64,000 bases of DNA from Heterostelium album PN500 (GCF_000004825.1 NW_008805071.1:124001-188000); one strand, 5' to 3'; numbered from the stretch's first letter, positions 22,039 to 35,099 are shown. Made by a program: numbers and translations. Notes: a model not told the origin generated them from the sequence alone.

Positions 22039-22749
22039 TGTTTAGTTTTTACAATTTATTTTTATAATTATTGGGTATCTATTTTTTTTAAACTACAAAA
22101 ATAAATAAAATGAAAGTTGTAACAATTAAACCAAATTACAATCCTATAAATACTTGGATTCATCACATGTCATCAAAATTTTGAATTCAATTTTAATGGG
22201 AAAATTGGAAAAGTTAAATTTTCTTGACAATCACTATGATAACAGGAGTGATGGTAGTGGTAGTGTTAAAAATTTATCTAATAATAAATGGACATTTGAA
22301 ATATATTTGATGGAGGTGTGGGTTTGATGATTATTTTACTAGATTTTTGAATAATGATTAAAAAAATGTGGTGATGTAAATCACAATTTAAAAATTATCA
22401 ATATCAGTATGATGTGTGGTAAAATCAAATTACCATTAAAATAATTTGAATTGTTTGAAATGTTTCCTATCACTTGTTTCTCATAGTAAATGATTATTAT
22501 TCAAGTATTTGAAATTTAATGATATTTGTTACTGAGTAGTTTATATTTTAAATGTTAAAATCAACCACAAAATGATAGGAAATTCTTTTTTGATCAGTCA
22601 TTTTACCAATCTGATAACTTTATATCCACTTTTTCAACGATCCCAATAAATATTTTAATGATTAAAAGAAATTTTGTAAATGTTACCAACATTTTTAATA
22701 TTACAACAATTGTTTTTGATGATAGTGTTTATTTGTTAACATTTATTTA
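22039..22749. other. Intergenic
   Basis: AT-rich spacer upstream of the secreted protein and 3' of the ankyrin-like gene. No gene is seen. Confidence 0.6.
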
Positions 22750-24907
22750 TCAATAATTTTTATTTTTCTTTTTGAAAAATCCAAAGAATCGGTTGAGTGG
22801 TGTGGGATTTACCTTTCCCAATCTCTCAAACAATAATCTTAGTTGATCTCCCTTCGATTCAATTTCATGTGGACTGATATGTCCCATATAATTGAAAAAT
22901 ATATTCCATGTTGTCGGATGAATCGACTCCAAGTCGTAGGAAAACATCTCTATGAGATCTTTTCTTTTTGGTTTTACGTTCTCAAGGTAGTATTTGATAA
23001 TACTATGTTGATTGAATACAATTGCTTTTCTCGTATAGATTTGGTGATCCAAATTATGGTGATTTAACTCTATCATGCTCTTGATAAAATCCAAATTTCC
23101 GTGACAGTAAGCAGAACGCAGCATTTCATAGAGATGCGATATATTTGAGCGCTTTGAAACAAAATTATTAAACAAATTGATATCGCCTACAGATCCACAG
23201 ATCGTCCATGACTGCATTGAAAATTGGTCGTCTCTATTCTCAATGATGAATTGCATTATCTCCTCGTGTGATGCCATCAACGCACAATCCAGAATGTTAT
23301 TCTCATAGAAACTTTTTGGATGGATTCGATGGACTTCCTGCACGGTCTCAAGAAATCCGAATTGACAAGCCGCTTTCATTACTTCAAATGGAGACTTTGA
23401 CTGGATATTAATGGTATGGCAGAAACGTGGATAATGTTTGGCAAGGGTATACAATATGTGTCTGTGGTTAGGTAACGTTACGCTATTAATATTATTCTGG
23501 AGAAGTAGGTCTACCATCTCTATGTCGTCGTTCTCCAATGCAGTTGGTAATAATTCAGAATGAGAACTCCAAAAATGACGATCAGGCTTTAATTTTAACA
23601 AGATCTTTGCTTCGTGATATCGTTTTTTCTTTACCATGTATATAAGTGCATCTGAAGAACAGTCCTTTCCTAGAGACACCAAATACTCGAGTATCTCCAA
23701 TGAATTCGCTCTATCTACTGCACTACATGAAACATTTTCTAGTAATCCGCCCAATACATATTTGACTTGTTCCATTGATCCAAATTCACAAACGATATCA
23801 TTGAAAATAGACAAAGTAGCTGGATGATTCTTCTCAAAGAAACTCCTGAGATAATCTAACGATAAAACGCAATGATTGGCAACAATACATTGAATATGTT
23901 CTCTGATATGATTAACATCCATAGATGGAAGATGGGATCTTATTAGATTTAGGAATATCAACTCCATGACAATCTGGGAATCTGGCTCCAGCATTGGAAT
24001 TCGCTTTAAAATACTGGCCTTAAGTTGATCAATATCTTGAAATTCATCGGATCTTAATTGATCACCAACATGTTCCATTATTCTTAAGAGAGATATTGTT
24101 ACTGGCCTTCCCTTATTCAGTCTGCTCACTAGAAAAGATTGAATTTCTCCGATATTGAGTGGTTGTGTATGGATGGAGGGCATACTAAGCAATTCGATTG
24201 CCAAACATGAGTCATGTTCACATTTATCCAACATAAATGACACTGCGCAGCTTGGCTTTGATGCAGGACAAGTCTTAAAAATGTATCGGATGGTTTCAGA
24301 GTGGCGGGTTGATAGCGCTCCAAGCCAAATGTAACCGAGTGTCTCTTTTCTGGGACCAATATTATCCATTAGGTATTGCATCAACTCTATGCATGACACT
24401 GATTCAAGATACAATGTAGATCGATTATATTTTGGAAACGCCAGAACAAGTGAATTTCGAGCGATTGTTTCCCTCTCACTTGGCTTGGTGAACTTCCACA
24501 GCAGTTGAACCACATCCAATCGGTATTTTTTGACGGCTACTTCGATTAACATGACTATATTATCCAACAAAAGTGGGTAATAGTATGTAGAGGCGACGAT
24601 TCTGTTAACTACAAGCTCTACGTGGGTGTAGGGTGCCTTACCAATTAACTTTTGTAGATTTTCTTTCTTTAGTGGTAGTGGCTCGTCTCGAACCATCTTT
24701 AACCACAGCAGATCGAAATAACCGTTGGAACAAAGCCAATCGATATCATTACATTGGTGATACTTTAATGATTTTGTTACCAAGTTGACTGTGGTATCAT
24801 TTTTAGCAATCTTTGATTTTAAATAACATAAATTTGCAAATCTTGTCTTTGATAATATTGATAAAAATAAGATTTTATTGGAAAAAACTGATCTTATTAC
24901 TATTTCT

Positions 24908-24980
<73 letters not shown>

Positions 24981-24990
24981 TTTCTATCAT
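22750..24990 (-). CDS. Ankyrin-repeat-like dictyostelid family protein
   Basis: A single exon. The first ATG is at 24990, giving 746 aa. After an Asn run (about 5-28) comes 'VIRSVFSNKILFLSILSK', matching the N-terminal motif (…lfsNk.L...IF...) of the large amoebal ankyrin-like family. The remainder is helical repeats, each with a 'G..D...WL' or 'L..A...G......LL' pattern ('CSNGYFDLLWLKMV', 'ACQFGFLETVQEVHRIHP', 'AYCHGNLDFIKSMIEL'). Sequence drift makes individual ankyrin units hard to count. The family is greatly expanded in dictyostelids and of unknown function. A second member lies at 48750-50014. Confidence 0.7.
24907..24977 (-). repeat. (AAT)n coding microsatellite
   Basis: An almost perfect trinucleotide run, interrupted by AGT, codes the Asn-rich N-terminus of the ankyrin-like protein. 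Confidence 0.85.
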
Positions 24991-25250
24991 TTTAAAATTA
25001 ATATACAAATGATCATGTGATCATTAATTAAAAGTAAAAATTGTAAAAGGATGTGGTTTGAATAAATCAAATCTAGTTGGTGTGCAACTTTGGAAATTCA
25101 ATGAATTTTTTTCTTTTTATTATTTCCTGATTTAAATTAACACACCTGCAAATCAAAAAGTTTGACTAATCGATTGATCAAAAGATATTAAAATTATAAA
25201 TTAATCTATTTTCTTTTATTATACTATACTATATTATATTATTGGTTTTC

Positions 25251-26741
25251 TTATAAACCTTTGTTATAAATAAATTCTTTTATCAGGTTACCATCTTTGT
25301 CTTTGAGGTTGTGGAATCTTGGCTCTAATTTGCTAGTCTCTATGGTGGATTCTTGTGGGAAGAGAGCTATAGCTGCTGGTAGAGAGCTGTTAAAGATGGC
25401 GGCGATCACTGCCAAGTTGATTGGTAGTTTGACTTTTGGATACTTTTGAACAAACTTTAGCTTATCGACAAAACTCATGACGATGGGTGGCAGCAGCAGC
25501 GCTGGGAATGAAGTTGCAACTCTCGAGAATGCTACCTTGTAAACTGCCATCTTTCCTGCTTCTTGACTCTTTCCGTGGATCTGACCAAACTTGTCCTTCA
25601 CGTCGATACCATCCTTCATCTCATTGCCACGCATAATCAGAACGTTGGCAACACCAGCTGTTGTGACTGCTGTGAATGGCACCAACATCTTCAAACCATT
25701 CTGTACTGCTACACTTGGAATCTTTAATCTATTGACTCCATATCCAAGACCTACCGCCAGAGAACATGAAATACCAACTGCCGATACATATGACTCTACA
25801 AACATATAATTATATTAATAAAAAACTATTCATGAATATTTATCTTCCTTCTCTGCTTGAAAAAAATCGATATTATTAAACATACTAAAAATTTGTTGAG
25901 TACTCATTGTATTACTAGCATTTCTATTTGCATGATTCAATGCAATATTGTATGATTGATTTATCCATTGCCAGAAAATAGTTGTTCCGATCTAATTATA
26001 TTAAATGAATATATAAAATGAAATGATTGATTAGAATTTGATCATTTGATGACTGATGATCATAATAGCTAAAAACATACTGCTGGATTTGGTAAAATTA
26101 AACCTGCACAAATAACAACGTTGATTGGCAAGAAAGAACACATTCTGAATGCTAATGGGATGACATCACCAGTATCTGGGTGAATGGTGGCATCGACAAC
26201 CTTTTTAGCCTTCCACAATGCATCGTTATTTGAAACCGGATCAACCAATCCTTTTTTGAATCTATCAAGTAAATCTAATGAATCCTTTACATCTTGATCG
26301 CTTACAAACATCGATCTAAAGATAAGATATGATAAGATAAAACAGAAAATGAATTAAATTAATAATCTGATCAGTCAGTTTTGGAATATTCATTGGAATT
26401 GTCTTTTGCGAAAATAAAGTTTTGTTTTTTTTTTTTTTTGAAAATGTCAATGCTGAATGATGACCGATCATCGTGTCGACAAAAAACATGTTCTTCAAAG
26501 AAAGATAGTAAGAAAACAGAGTTAAATATTACCTTGGATCTGTTACATCTCTGAAATTCTGAAATCTACCCAAGAATGTATTGTTATTGTATTTACCAGA
26601 GTCTGAATATTGAATAATAGTAGTAATTTGATTAGAAAAACTATAAAACTACAATGTTCTTTTCCTATGAAACTAACTATACTTACGTCCATCAAATATT
26701 GGTGTATTCATATTTTGTTGTTGTGGTGATAATTCCTCCAT
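25251..26741 (-). CDS. sfxn: Sideroflexin (mitochondrial amino-acid carrier)
   Basis: Five exons (26741-26687, 26602-26533, 26315-26081, 25991-25886, 25795-25251), all GT-AG, join in frame to 336 aa, close to the usual 320-330. Family signatures: 'RFQNFRDVTDPR' near the N-terminus, the HPDTG motif in 'ATIHPDTGDVIPLAFRM' (about 97-113), 'NVVICAGLILPNPA', 'WQWINQSYNIALNHANRNAS', and the C-terminal helices 'NLAVIAAIFNSSLPAAIALFP'. Animal SFXN1 imports serine into mitochondria for one-carbon metabolism; sideroflexins have about five membrane helices and no cleavable presequence. All exon joins restore conserved sequence. Confidence 0.94.
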
Positions 26742-29258
26742 TTCTATATGATAATTACTATTTATATTGTTTTTTTTTTTAAAAAATGAAATAATGTTTC
26801 GTTTGACTAGTTATCAATCAATATAAACTAACTACTAATGATGATGATTAGGTATTATTAAAAATGATTGAGCTAGGTTGAATTGAATTGAATTGAAATA
26901 ATCAATCAAATTGAATTGATAAATGAAATTGAATAAAAATAAATAATTATATATCTTATAGATATGATTTGTTGGTGATGTGGTGGTTTTTGTTTAAATG
27001 TTTTTGTTTTTGTTTTTGTTTTTGTTTTTTGTTTTTTATTGATCAAAATTATGTGCACTGCGTAGTGTTGTTGGGTGGTGTGGATGATATAATCTTGATG
27101 GTTTTAATTTATTTTTGTTTATTTTTAAAGTGTGTGTTGTGTGTTTCTGCTGCAGAGTTATTTTATTTGTGATTGGTGGAGAAAGAAATAAATAAATAAA
27201 TTTTTAGATATAACTATGGCTGAGAGAATGAAAAGTTTAATATTAGTCTGTAGAATAAATATTAAGAGATAAATAAATAAATAGTGTAAGAGTGCCTGTA
27301 AAGTAGAACCTAATAATGAAACAAAAATCTTGGTTTCACAAATGTGGAATAGGGATTTAGAAAAAAAAAAAACAAAAAAAAAACAAAAACAAAATACGAA
27401 AAAATGAAAATGAAACAAAACCCCTTACATCGTTCAATTTCGAAATTTCAACCCACTTTCTGATTAAAAAACAAACAAATTTTTTTCAATGATAGTGATT
27501 AATATTATAAAATATAATAAAATATCAAACCTACTTGGATTTTAATAAAAATTAGATAATAGAAAGCATTTTTATAGTAGATTTAGATTATAAAGTTTTA
27601 TTCTTGAAAATAAATTTGAAAGAGTTTGGCGTTTATGTTTCGTTAGGGAAAATGAGTTTTCCAATCTTCATCGGAGTTCGGAGCAAGCTACACCAAACCC
27701 GAGAGATCAAAGAATACAGGGACAGACATATTTATCAATGTTATGAAAGATTCAATCAAATTCTCAAAGATCTTCAATCAAAAATTTGTGTTCAAAAAAT
27801 GGTTATTGTAATATGGGAAATTTATATGAGAAAATCAATGATTAGCAACTAGCGGAATAGATATTTAACAAGAGACCCTGATTAACTAGGTTAAATAAAG
27901 TTATTATTATTTTGTGTCTAGCTTAATTAACTTTAATATCATTTAGTTGATGTTGATTTATTCAATCCAAACTGACTACATGAACAACTAATGATCAATC
28001 ATTGCTGCTGATTTTGTTTACAAATTTTCAACTTTTGATAAATATATTTATTGATAAATAATAATCAACAATATTTATAAAAATGAATAAAGATGTCTGT
28101 TTTCTGATCCAAATTTTTTAACATTAAATTCAAAAAATACATGTTTGCTATAAAAGTAAAAGTTTAAGTTTATAAAATGCAAATATTTTTTAGCTTGAGC
28201 TTTATTACCAGGCTTTAGAGGTTGATTATTTAACATATGTGTAGGTTAGAGAGAATGTTTGTATGATGTCATATTAAAAAAAATACTCTACAAACCCTAT
28301 TTCATATCTAATTCATTCACCCCAATACTACAGGTAGTAAAATGTGATAAAAATAGTACTATTTTGATAAACATCTATCTGATAGTGAGTTTTTTTTCTT
28401 AAATAAACTTCATTTTATCAATTATAGTTGCAAATAGAAAAGGAAGAGGATCATTCTTTAATTCTCCTAAATTTTTAATTAATTTTAAATAAATTAATTT
28501 TTTTTTTTTAAAAATATAATTATAATTAAAAAAAAAAGTATAAAAGGGTGATTAATTCATTCCTTTTAATCAGTTTTGAGGTGATTGATATGGATCAAAG
28601 GATCATATCATAATACTTGTAAGTAAACTTTTTTTTTATTTCTAAATTCTTTTTTTTAATATTTCTAATTTTCTACTATTTTTTTTTTAAAAATTAAAGA
28701 TATGTACCCACCCATACTCAACGGCAATGTTAGGAATATGGAAGATCCTCCGCCATGTAAGATTCCAACAAAGCCACACTCCAATTGTGCCAATCAACTT
28801 TAGACATCTCACCAGACAGTCGCTGGATATACAGATGGTATCTAATAGTTAATAGTTCTACTTATAAAAGAAATGAGCGATTTGACTTGAAGTAACACCA
28901 CTCTTTGTACTCTCCATTATTAAAGTGTAAATGTCTGGTAAGAATTAAACGTTGAAGGCTTGGTTGATCAAACAATGAACTTAAATTCATTCAACAAGTA
29001 AGTCGAATAATTTTTTTTAAATTTAAAAAAAAAATTTTTGCATTAAATTTTTATAAATTACTGACTATTTATAATTTTTTTTTTTAATTTTTTTTTGCAA
29101 ATTTCTCTGTCATTCAAAATAAAGTTTCATATAGCTTTCCTCCTAAAAACATCAGAAGAAATCAAAATAAAATTTTTAAAATTATTAAATAAATAATTAT
29201 TATCATTATTTGGTATCTTTTTTTTTTCCTTTAAATATAAATAGGTTTGTTTGATTTA
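26742..29258. other. Gene-poor spacer
   Basis: About 2.5 kb upstream of sideroflexin and downstream of the filamin-repeat gene. It includes a (GAATT)n run near 26876-26935 and TTTTTG repeats at 27001-27030. An 82-codon chance or relic ORF lies at 27604-27852, and a possible tiny spliced gene at 28702-28895 is listed separately. Confidence 0.5.
28702..28895 (+). CDS. Possible tiny Trp-containing protein (48 aa)
   Basis: The ATG at 28702 opens 'MYPPILNGNVRNMEDPPP'. A possible 47-bp intron (28757-28803, GTAAGA...TTTAG) leads to 'ISPDSRWIYRWYLIVN' and a stop at 28893-28895. A likely 5'UTR intron (GTAAGT near 28620, AAAG near 28698) precedes it. 'SPDSRWIYRW' recalls the short 'SPDGRWxWDG' motif seen in small bacterial and amoebal proteins. 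Without splicing the ORF is 33 codons. The evidence is weak; local base composition is less AT-rich than the flanks, which is the main support. Confidence 0.3.
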
Positions 29259-30444
29259 TTACTCAATAATTGGAAGAGTCGGAAGAGTTGGAAGTGTAGC
29301 AGATGTTGAGTTATCATCATCATCATCATCATTATCTTTGGTCAATTGAGTAGCTTCTAAATGGTCATTGTTGTTGTTTGGCAGTACTACTTCCATGTTT
29401 TGAAGTAGCTGTTGTTGTTGTTGTTCGAGGTTATGAGTAGTATCTTCCATTGAATCGTAAGCAACCTGCGTTGGTTCAATGTTGATGTCTTCTGTGATCA
29501 TATCATGATGTTCATGTTGCTGATGAATATGGTGGTCGTGGTGGTGTTGTTCGATGTGTTCATGATGCTCGTGATGCTCGTGGTGTTCGTGGTGTTCGTG
29601 ATGCTCGTGATGCTCGTGATGATGGTGATGTTGCTGATGAATATGGTGTTGTTCGTGGTGGTGTTGCTGCTCGATGTGTTCGTGATGTTCAACATGTTGA
29701 GTGAGCGAATCGTCGTCCATCGGCAGAGTTGCTTCGACCTCAACTTCTACACCTTCGTGATGATAATGGTGGTGGTGGTGTTGTTGTTCATGTTCATGGT
29801 GCTCATGATGATGATGATGGTGGTGAGGATGATGTTCGTGTAGTTCATGGTGTTGCTGTTGCTGGTGGTCGATATGTCCGTGATGCGCATGATGCTCGTG
29901 ATGGGACACATGTTCATGCTCATGGTGAGGATGATGTTCATGTTCAAGCTCATGATGTTCGTGGTGAGCGTGTTCGTGGTGGCCATGCTCATGCTCATGG
30001 TGATGCTCGGTGTGTATGTGTTCGTGTTGTTCATGTCCGTGTGCATCGTGATGTTGCATTTGATGGTCGTGATGAAGATGCTCCGCGTGAATATGCTCAT
30101 GCTGGTCGACGTGGTGGTGATGCTCATGATGAATATGCATATGCTCGACAGAATGTTCACCATGGTGCTCCTCTATATGCTGAGTAGGTTCAACATAGTC
30201 TTCAACCTGCTGAGTCGGTGAAATATGCTCATAAATAAGAGTAGCAGGAGTATACTCATCCATCATATTCTTATCTCCTTCGATATTGGCGATACCATTC
30301 TTTTCAATATTTACACTATCGGCCATTTGCTCCTGTTGCTGTACATGCTCCTCTTGGTGTTGAAGTACTTGTTCTTGTTGTTGCTGTTGTTGTTGTTGTT
30401 GTTGTTCATGATTTACAACAGCTTGTACTTGTTCTTGTTGCTGC

Positions 30445-30478
<34 letters not shown>

Positions 30479-32039
30479 CTACAATATTAACACTACCATT
30501 CTGATTATTATTATTATTATTATTATTGTTGTTGTTATCCTTATTGCTATTCTTATTATTATTATTCTTTTGTTTCTTTTCTTGAGAGAACAAGTCTAGT
30601 AGATCATCGTTAGATTCAGTGATGGGTGCAGGTGCAATGGATACACGTTGTTTTCTCTTCTTTTGTTGTTTTGACTCTTGATTGGAGTTGGTTGGTGTGT
30701 TGGAGTTTGAGGAGATCGACGACGAGTGAAAAACACACGGACTGTTCTTGATGGCAGTGGATTCGATCTCCGCGTGTAGATAGTAGGTTCCGTTGTGTGT
30801 CGGGAAGAAAGATACACCCAGAATGCCTGGACCAACCACATAGATGTAGGCAGGGTGAGGTCCGGGCACTGGAGACGGACCCTCCAAGTAGATCTGTATT
30901 GGGTGTGACGACACCGGTCCAAGTCCGGAATGAGCAGAGGTCACCGACGTCTGAACTGGATTGTCCAGTGCATCTCTGAGATGTACGTGTGCCGACATGA
31001 CACGTCCCGTTGTAATATGAAGTGCAGTGGTCAACGACAAGCATGTATTCTGTGGCGATATTCTATTGAGTGCGGGATCATTGATGAATCCATCGCTAGA
31101 AGCCGACATTGTCATCAAAGAAAGTGAATTCATCTTACCTGTTTGTTTTGGCGAAGTAGTTGCAGCTATAGCTGAAGATCCACTATTGTTATTATTATTA
31201 GCTGTTGCTGATGATGATGATGATGTAGTAGTTGTTGTAGATGATGTTGATGTTGTCGTCGAATTTGGTTTGTTATTGTTGTTCAGTTTAGATGGAGTGG
31301 TATCCAATGAACCGTTACTACCACCTGTTTTACCTGGACTATGTTTGTTGTTGGCGTGAGAAGGTGATACATTGTTCCTGCTGCCTCCAGGCGAGCCCAT
31401 ATTCTTTAGAATCTGTGAGCGATTGCTCGCTCTAAGATTGAGACTATCTAGAGCAGCATCGCTCGAGGTTGTCGATTTGCTCGGTGTCGTCGGTGGTGCA
31501 CCATTGTTCCCGATATCAAACAATCCAATTCCATCAGTATCGCTATTATTATTACCATTGGCACCACTATCACTTCCAACTCCATTACCATTGCTAATAC
31601 TATTATTACTATTGTTATTGCTATTGCTACTATCATCACGATATACAGATTTATGTTGACTTGAATCTTCATCGGTATCTTCTTGATCCTCTAGATCAAG
31701 TGTATTATTACCAGCATTGTTATTATTATTATTACTATTGTTACCACTGAATGAATTGGTAGATGCACCACTTAGGTGAGGTGACTGTTTGAATGTAACA
31801 ATATTTCTAATTTTAGTTCGATGCAACATTGACGATATAAAAAACTGATACTGTGTTGGAACTGTCGCGAGTAATATCAGCGAGCTCCTCGTCAGCAATG
31901 GAATATTAACAAAAATATCTTTACATATAATACATATTGGAAATGTAGTCCAATTCTTTTCTTTTATCCATTCTAAAAAGCTCTATATTTAAAAAGAAAG
32001 AAAAGAAAAGTAAATGTTATTTTAACAACTATGATAATG

Positions 32040-32095
<56 letters not shown>

Positions 32096-32383
32096 CATCA
32101 TCATAATAGTACTTACAATACATGAATGATAATCAATATCTCTATCTATTACTATTCTAAAGTGAGAGGTGGGTGCATCTATTAGATCGGCATTGGACTC
32201 TAGATGTTGTGTTGCCTCTGCAACACTCAGTTTGACAACGACTTGAATACGTCCACCACACTCTGTCGATTGCTGTTGTGTTGCCTGTCCGATCCAAAGC
32301 ACAGTGGAGTCACACTTATCGAATGCCTCTACCAATTCCACCGTTTGTTGTTCTCTTATTCCAATCATCTGTATAATAGACAT
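29259..32383 (-). CDS. Filamin-repeat protein with poly-Q and His-rich tail
   Basis: Two exons (32383-32117, 31982-29259; phase-0 intron containing an ATA repeat) encode 996 aa from the ATG at 32383. The N-terminal about 200 residues look globular ('KCDSTVLWIGQATQQQS', 'ISFLEWIKEKNWTTFPICII') but unrecognised. After Asn/Ser/Thr-rich linker, residues about 400-506 fit one immunoglobulin-like filamin (ABP280) repeat: 'ALHITTGRVMSAHVHLRDAL', '...GILGVSFFPTHNGTYYLHAE', ending 'IKNSPCVF', like the 'GxYxVxV...I..SPF' close. Then come poly-Q (about 590-650) and a long His/Glu tail (about 690-910) that could bind metal. A scaffold role is inferred. Exons at 32486-32903 could be its true 5' end, but frames do not join. 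Confidence 0.65.
29510..30480 (-). repeat. His-codon and CAA/CAG coding repeats
   Basis: Repetitive CAT/CAC/GAA/GAG units (about 29510-30175) code the HHEHHEH tail, and CAA/CAG runs (about 30375-30480) code two poly-Q tracts. Antisense frames through it are open for the same reason and are not genes. Confidence 0.85.
32040..32096 (-). repeat. (ATT)n intronic microsatellite
   Basis: About 18 uninterrupted ATA/TAT trinucleotides lie inside the intron of the filamin-repeat gene. Confidence 0.9.
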
Positions 32384-32485
32384 TAACTTTACAAGTTCAC
32401 TTTACATTATCAAATCAATCATATGTTATTAATTATCATTCAAATAACTATATCTATCAAATTACTAATTATAAATAGTAACTAC

Positions 32486-32903
32486 CTACCTAATGGATTC
32501 TTTTAATATTTCATTCTTTGGTGGTGATGTCTTTTGTGGCTTCTTCTTCTTGATTAGCTTACCAAGTACGGTCTTCAAATTGAAGTAGTGTAACAGTGGT
32601 AGCATTTGGTCGATTTGACCATCGATATACTCTATAACTCTATTTACTAGTAGTAATCAATACATCATAGGCATGCTTATGTTAATATAATGTGTAGAGC
32701 ATCAATAATGGTAAGATAACATGTTATTGTTGTTGTTGTTGTCGATCAAACATACCATTCAAGTCTGAATCAGCATTGATATCAACACCAGACAATACAT
32801 TTGAAATATCCACTAAGCAACTGACAATCGGTTTCGAAGGAAACGATTTGAATTCATTTACAAGTATCTGTGAAAACGTTGAAATCGTTCCAATTGAATC
32901 CAT
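32486..32903 (-). CDS. Unresolved two-exon coding segment with a frame break
   Basis: Exon 1 (32903-32756) reads 'MDSIGTISTFSQILVNEFKS' to '...NADSDLNG', with donor GTATGT. The acceptor CTAG gives an exon from 32647 reading 'VNRVIEYIDGQIDQMLPLLH' then YF. Near 32577-32583 (CAAATTT on the minus strand) the good reading moves to another frame, 'NLKTVLGKLIKKKKPQK' to '...ILKESIR', ending at TAG 32488-32486. Removing one base would join them. Neither frame joins the next gene (ATG 32383) in phase, so this is a small separate gene with a lesion or error, or misjoined 5' exons of the filamin-repeat gene. The family is not recognised. Confidence 0.4.
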
Positions 32904-35099
32904 TTATCTCTATTTCTTTTGTTAATAAAAGGTCAACGCCCTCAAAAACAAAACAAAAAAGAAAAACAAACCGGTCAACCAACAACAATTATCAACAAAC
33001 AATCATCTAATTTGATCTGATCTGATATTTATAACTAACTACTTTTATTACTTTTAATCTATTACTATTATGATTTGTTGTTTTATAAAATAATTAATCT
33101 TGGTTGAACATACATAAATTTTAATGATTATTTGATTTGATTGAATGTTCTGATTTCTGTATGTATGTGTGTGTTTTATTAAAACAAACTTCCAAGTATT
33201 TTTTTTTTTGGTTTTTTTAAACTCATACCACAAAAATCTTCTAACTTTCAAAGTTAATTTAATCCCTCACAGATCAAAACAATTGTAATTCAAATCGATT
33301 AATTAAAAGAGAAATCAAGTGTAAAAGTAATATTATTCGTTTATAGATTAAGTTTAAATTAAGAAATTGAAGACCAACTCCGACATTTTTAGGTAGTCTT
33401 TAAAAAAAAAAAAAGCTCACAGTTTGTTTCTTTGAAGCGATATTCCACACACGTGTATTTTAAATCCGTTGTACTTTGATAATGACAAAAGGATCGACGG
33501 TATAATAATAATAATAAACTAGATAGCTTATTTTTTGAAAAAAATAAATAAATATTTAAAAAAAAATTTTATATTAAGTGTGGCTCATAAAAAATTTTTT
33601 GAAATAATAATAAACGACACAACGATACGATTCAATTTCAAACTATTTTTTTTTGACACAAGGTGGGGATTATAATCTATGGATCACCATTAAAATGAAA
33701 TTTTGACACTTTAAGAATTTTTTATAAGTTTTGCCCCCAAAAATCTTTAAAAAGTTTTTGGTTTTTTTTTTTTTTTTTTGAAATTTTTTTCTTTTCTTTT
33801 TTTTTTTTTTTTTTGTTTATTTTGCAATCTTATTGCTTGGCTTCACACTCCACTCATATTTTATACCTGGTTGTTGTGTAACACTCCAAAACCATTTTAC
33901 TTGCTCCAACCAACCCAACGACATCCATCCTATCCTTTCCTAAATTATAATTACATCTAAATAATAATAATAATAACTTTGAATAGTAAAATAATATAAA
34001 TATAAATTCAATATTTTATTATTATTACTATTTTTTATATTATTAGTAGTTGTTTTTTTTTTTTACGTAAAAGTTAAGATAGTTAGTTACCAGTGTGTAG
34101 TTCAGTTCAATTCAACACACTAATTTGAAATTTGCAGTAACAAAAAAAATACCGATAAATATACAATTAATTTTCAAAAAGGTATAGTTTGCAAATTCTA
34201 TAGATAATCTGAATATTATAAATATATTGTTTACTAATTGTTTGTTACTGTTGTGTAATTTAATCTTTACTTTGTTTGACTTTTACTTTTTTTTTTTTAG
34301 GAAACCGAAATTTAAAAAAAAAAAACAATTTTAGTAGTCACATTGTTGTTTGGTCGATAGATAAAGAAGAAGGTGTTATTTCGATATTAGTGGTTGTTGT
34401 TATAATGTTGTTATTTTTATATTACTAGTTAGTTTTTTTTTTTTTTTTTCTTCTCTCTCTTTTTTTATTTATTTCTATATATATTTTCAAGGAGGAAGAG
34501 AAAAAAACAAAAATAATAAATAATAAAAACAAAAATATTATTTGTAATAGTACCAAAAGAACAATAATAATTTAGATAGATAACAAAACAGAACATTTAA
34601 TAATAATAATAATAACAGAACATAACAACAATAACAATCAAGAAAAGATAGTATAAGATAAGATCAGATCTAACTAAATAACGTATCAACAAAATCAATC
34701 ACTTTAATTTAATAGATAATTAAAGTTAAAGGTGATATTTATTATTTGGTGTGTGCGCGTGCGGCATTGATAATCATCCCAAAGCCACATACACCCTGTT
34801 AGTTTTTTTTTTTTTAAATATTTCTTCTTTATGTTTATAAATATTTTGTAAAGGTTTCGAATTTTTTTCATTCATTTTTTATTTTCAATCAACATATTTA
34901 AACTATTGATATTCCTAGGATATCAATAGAGCAAAGAATCACCAAGAGTAATATTGTATAATCATATCATATAAGTTTAGTTTAGTTAGTTAAAAACAAC
35001 AAGTAGCGACAAAGAATAAATAATAACAACAAACAACAAAACAGCAAATAAATAAAAAAACAACAAAACATTTCTTTTTCAAACTTTAAAACAACGCAA
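32904..35099. other. Long divergent intergenic region
   Basis: About 2.2 kb between divergent genes, with very AT-rich sequence and many T-runs. One conspicuous G+C patch ('GTGTGTGCGCGTGCGGC' near 34751-34767, then CCCAAAGCCACATACACCC) may be part of the 5'UTR or promoter of the RNB gene. No coding sequence is seen. Confidence 0.5.

Noticed and set aside
24813-24995. Poly-Tyr ORF
   Set aside because: Antisense of the AAT repeat coding poly-Asn.
27604-27852. 82-codon plus-strand ORF, slightly less AT-rich
   Set aside because: Composition is protein-like in part ('VRSKLHQTREIKEYRDRHIY'), but there is no recognisable family, exon partner or typical start context; possibly a relic.
29505-30221. 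Long antisense ORFs over the His-rich tail
   Set aside because: They mirror CAT/CAC codon repeats of the real minus-strand gene.
30225-31659. Antisense Leu-rich ORFs opposite Asn/Gln/Ser runs
   Set aside because: Shadows of low-complexity codons in the filamin-repeat gene.
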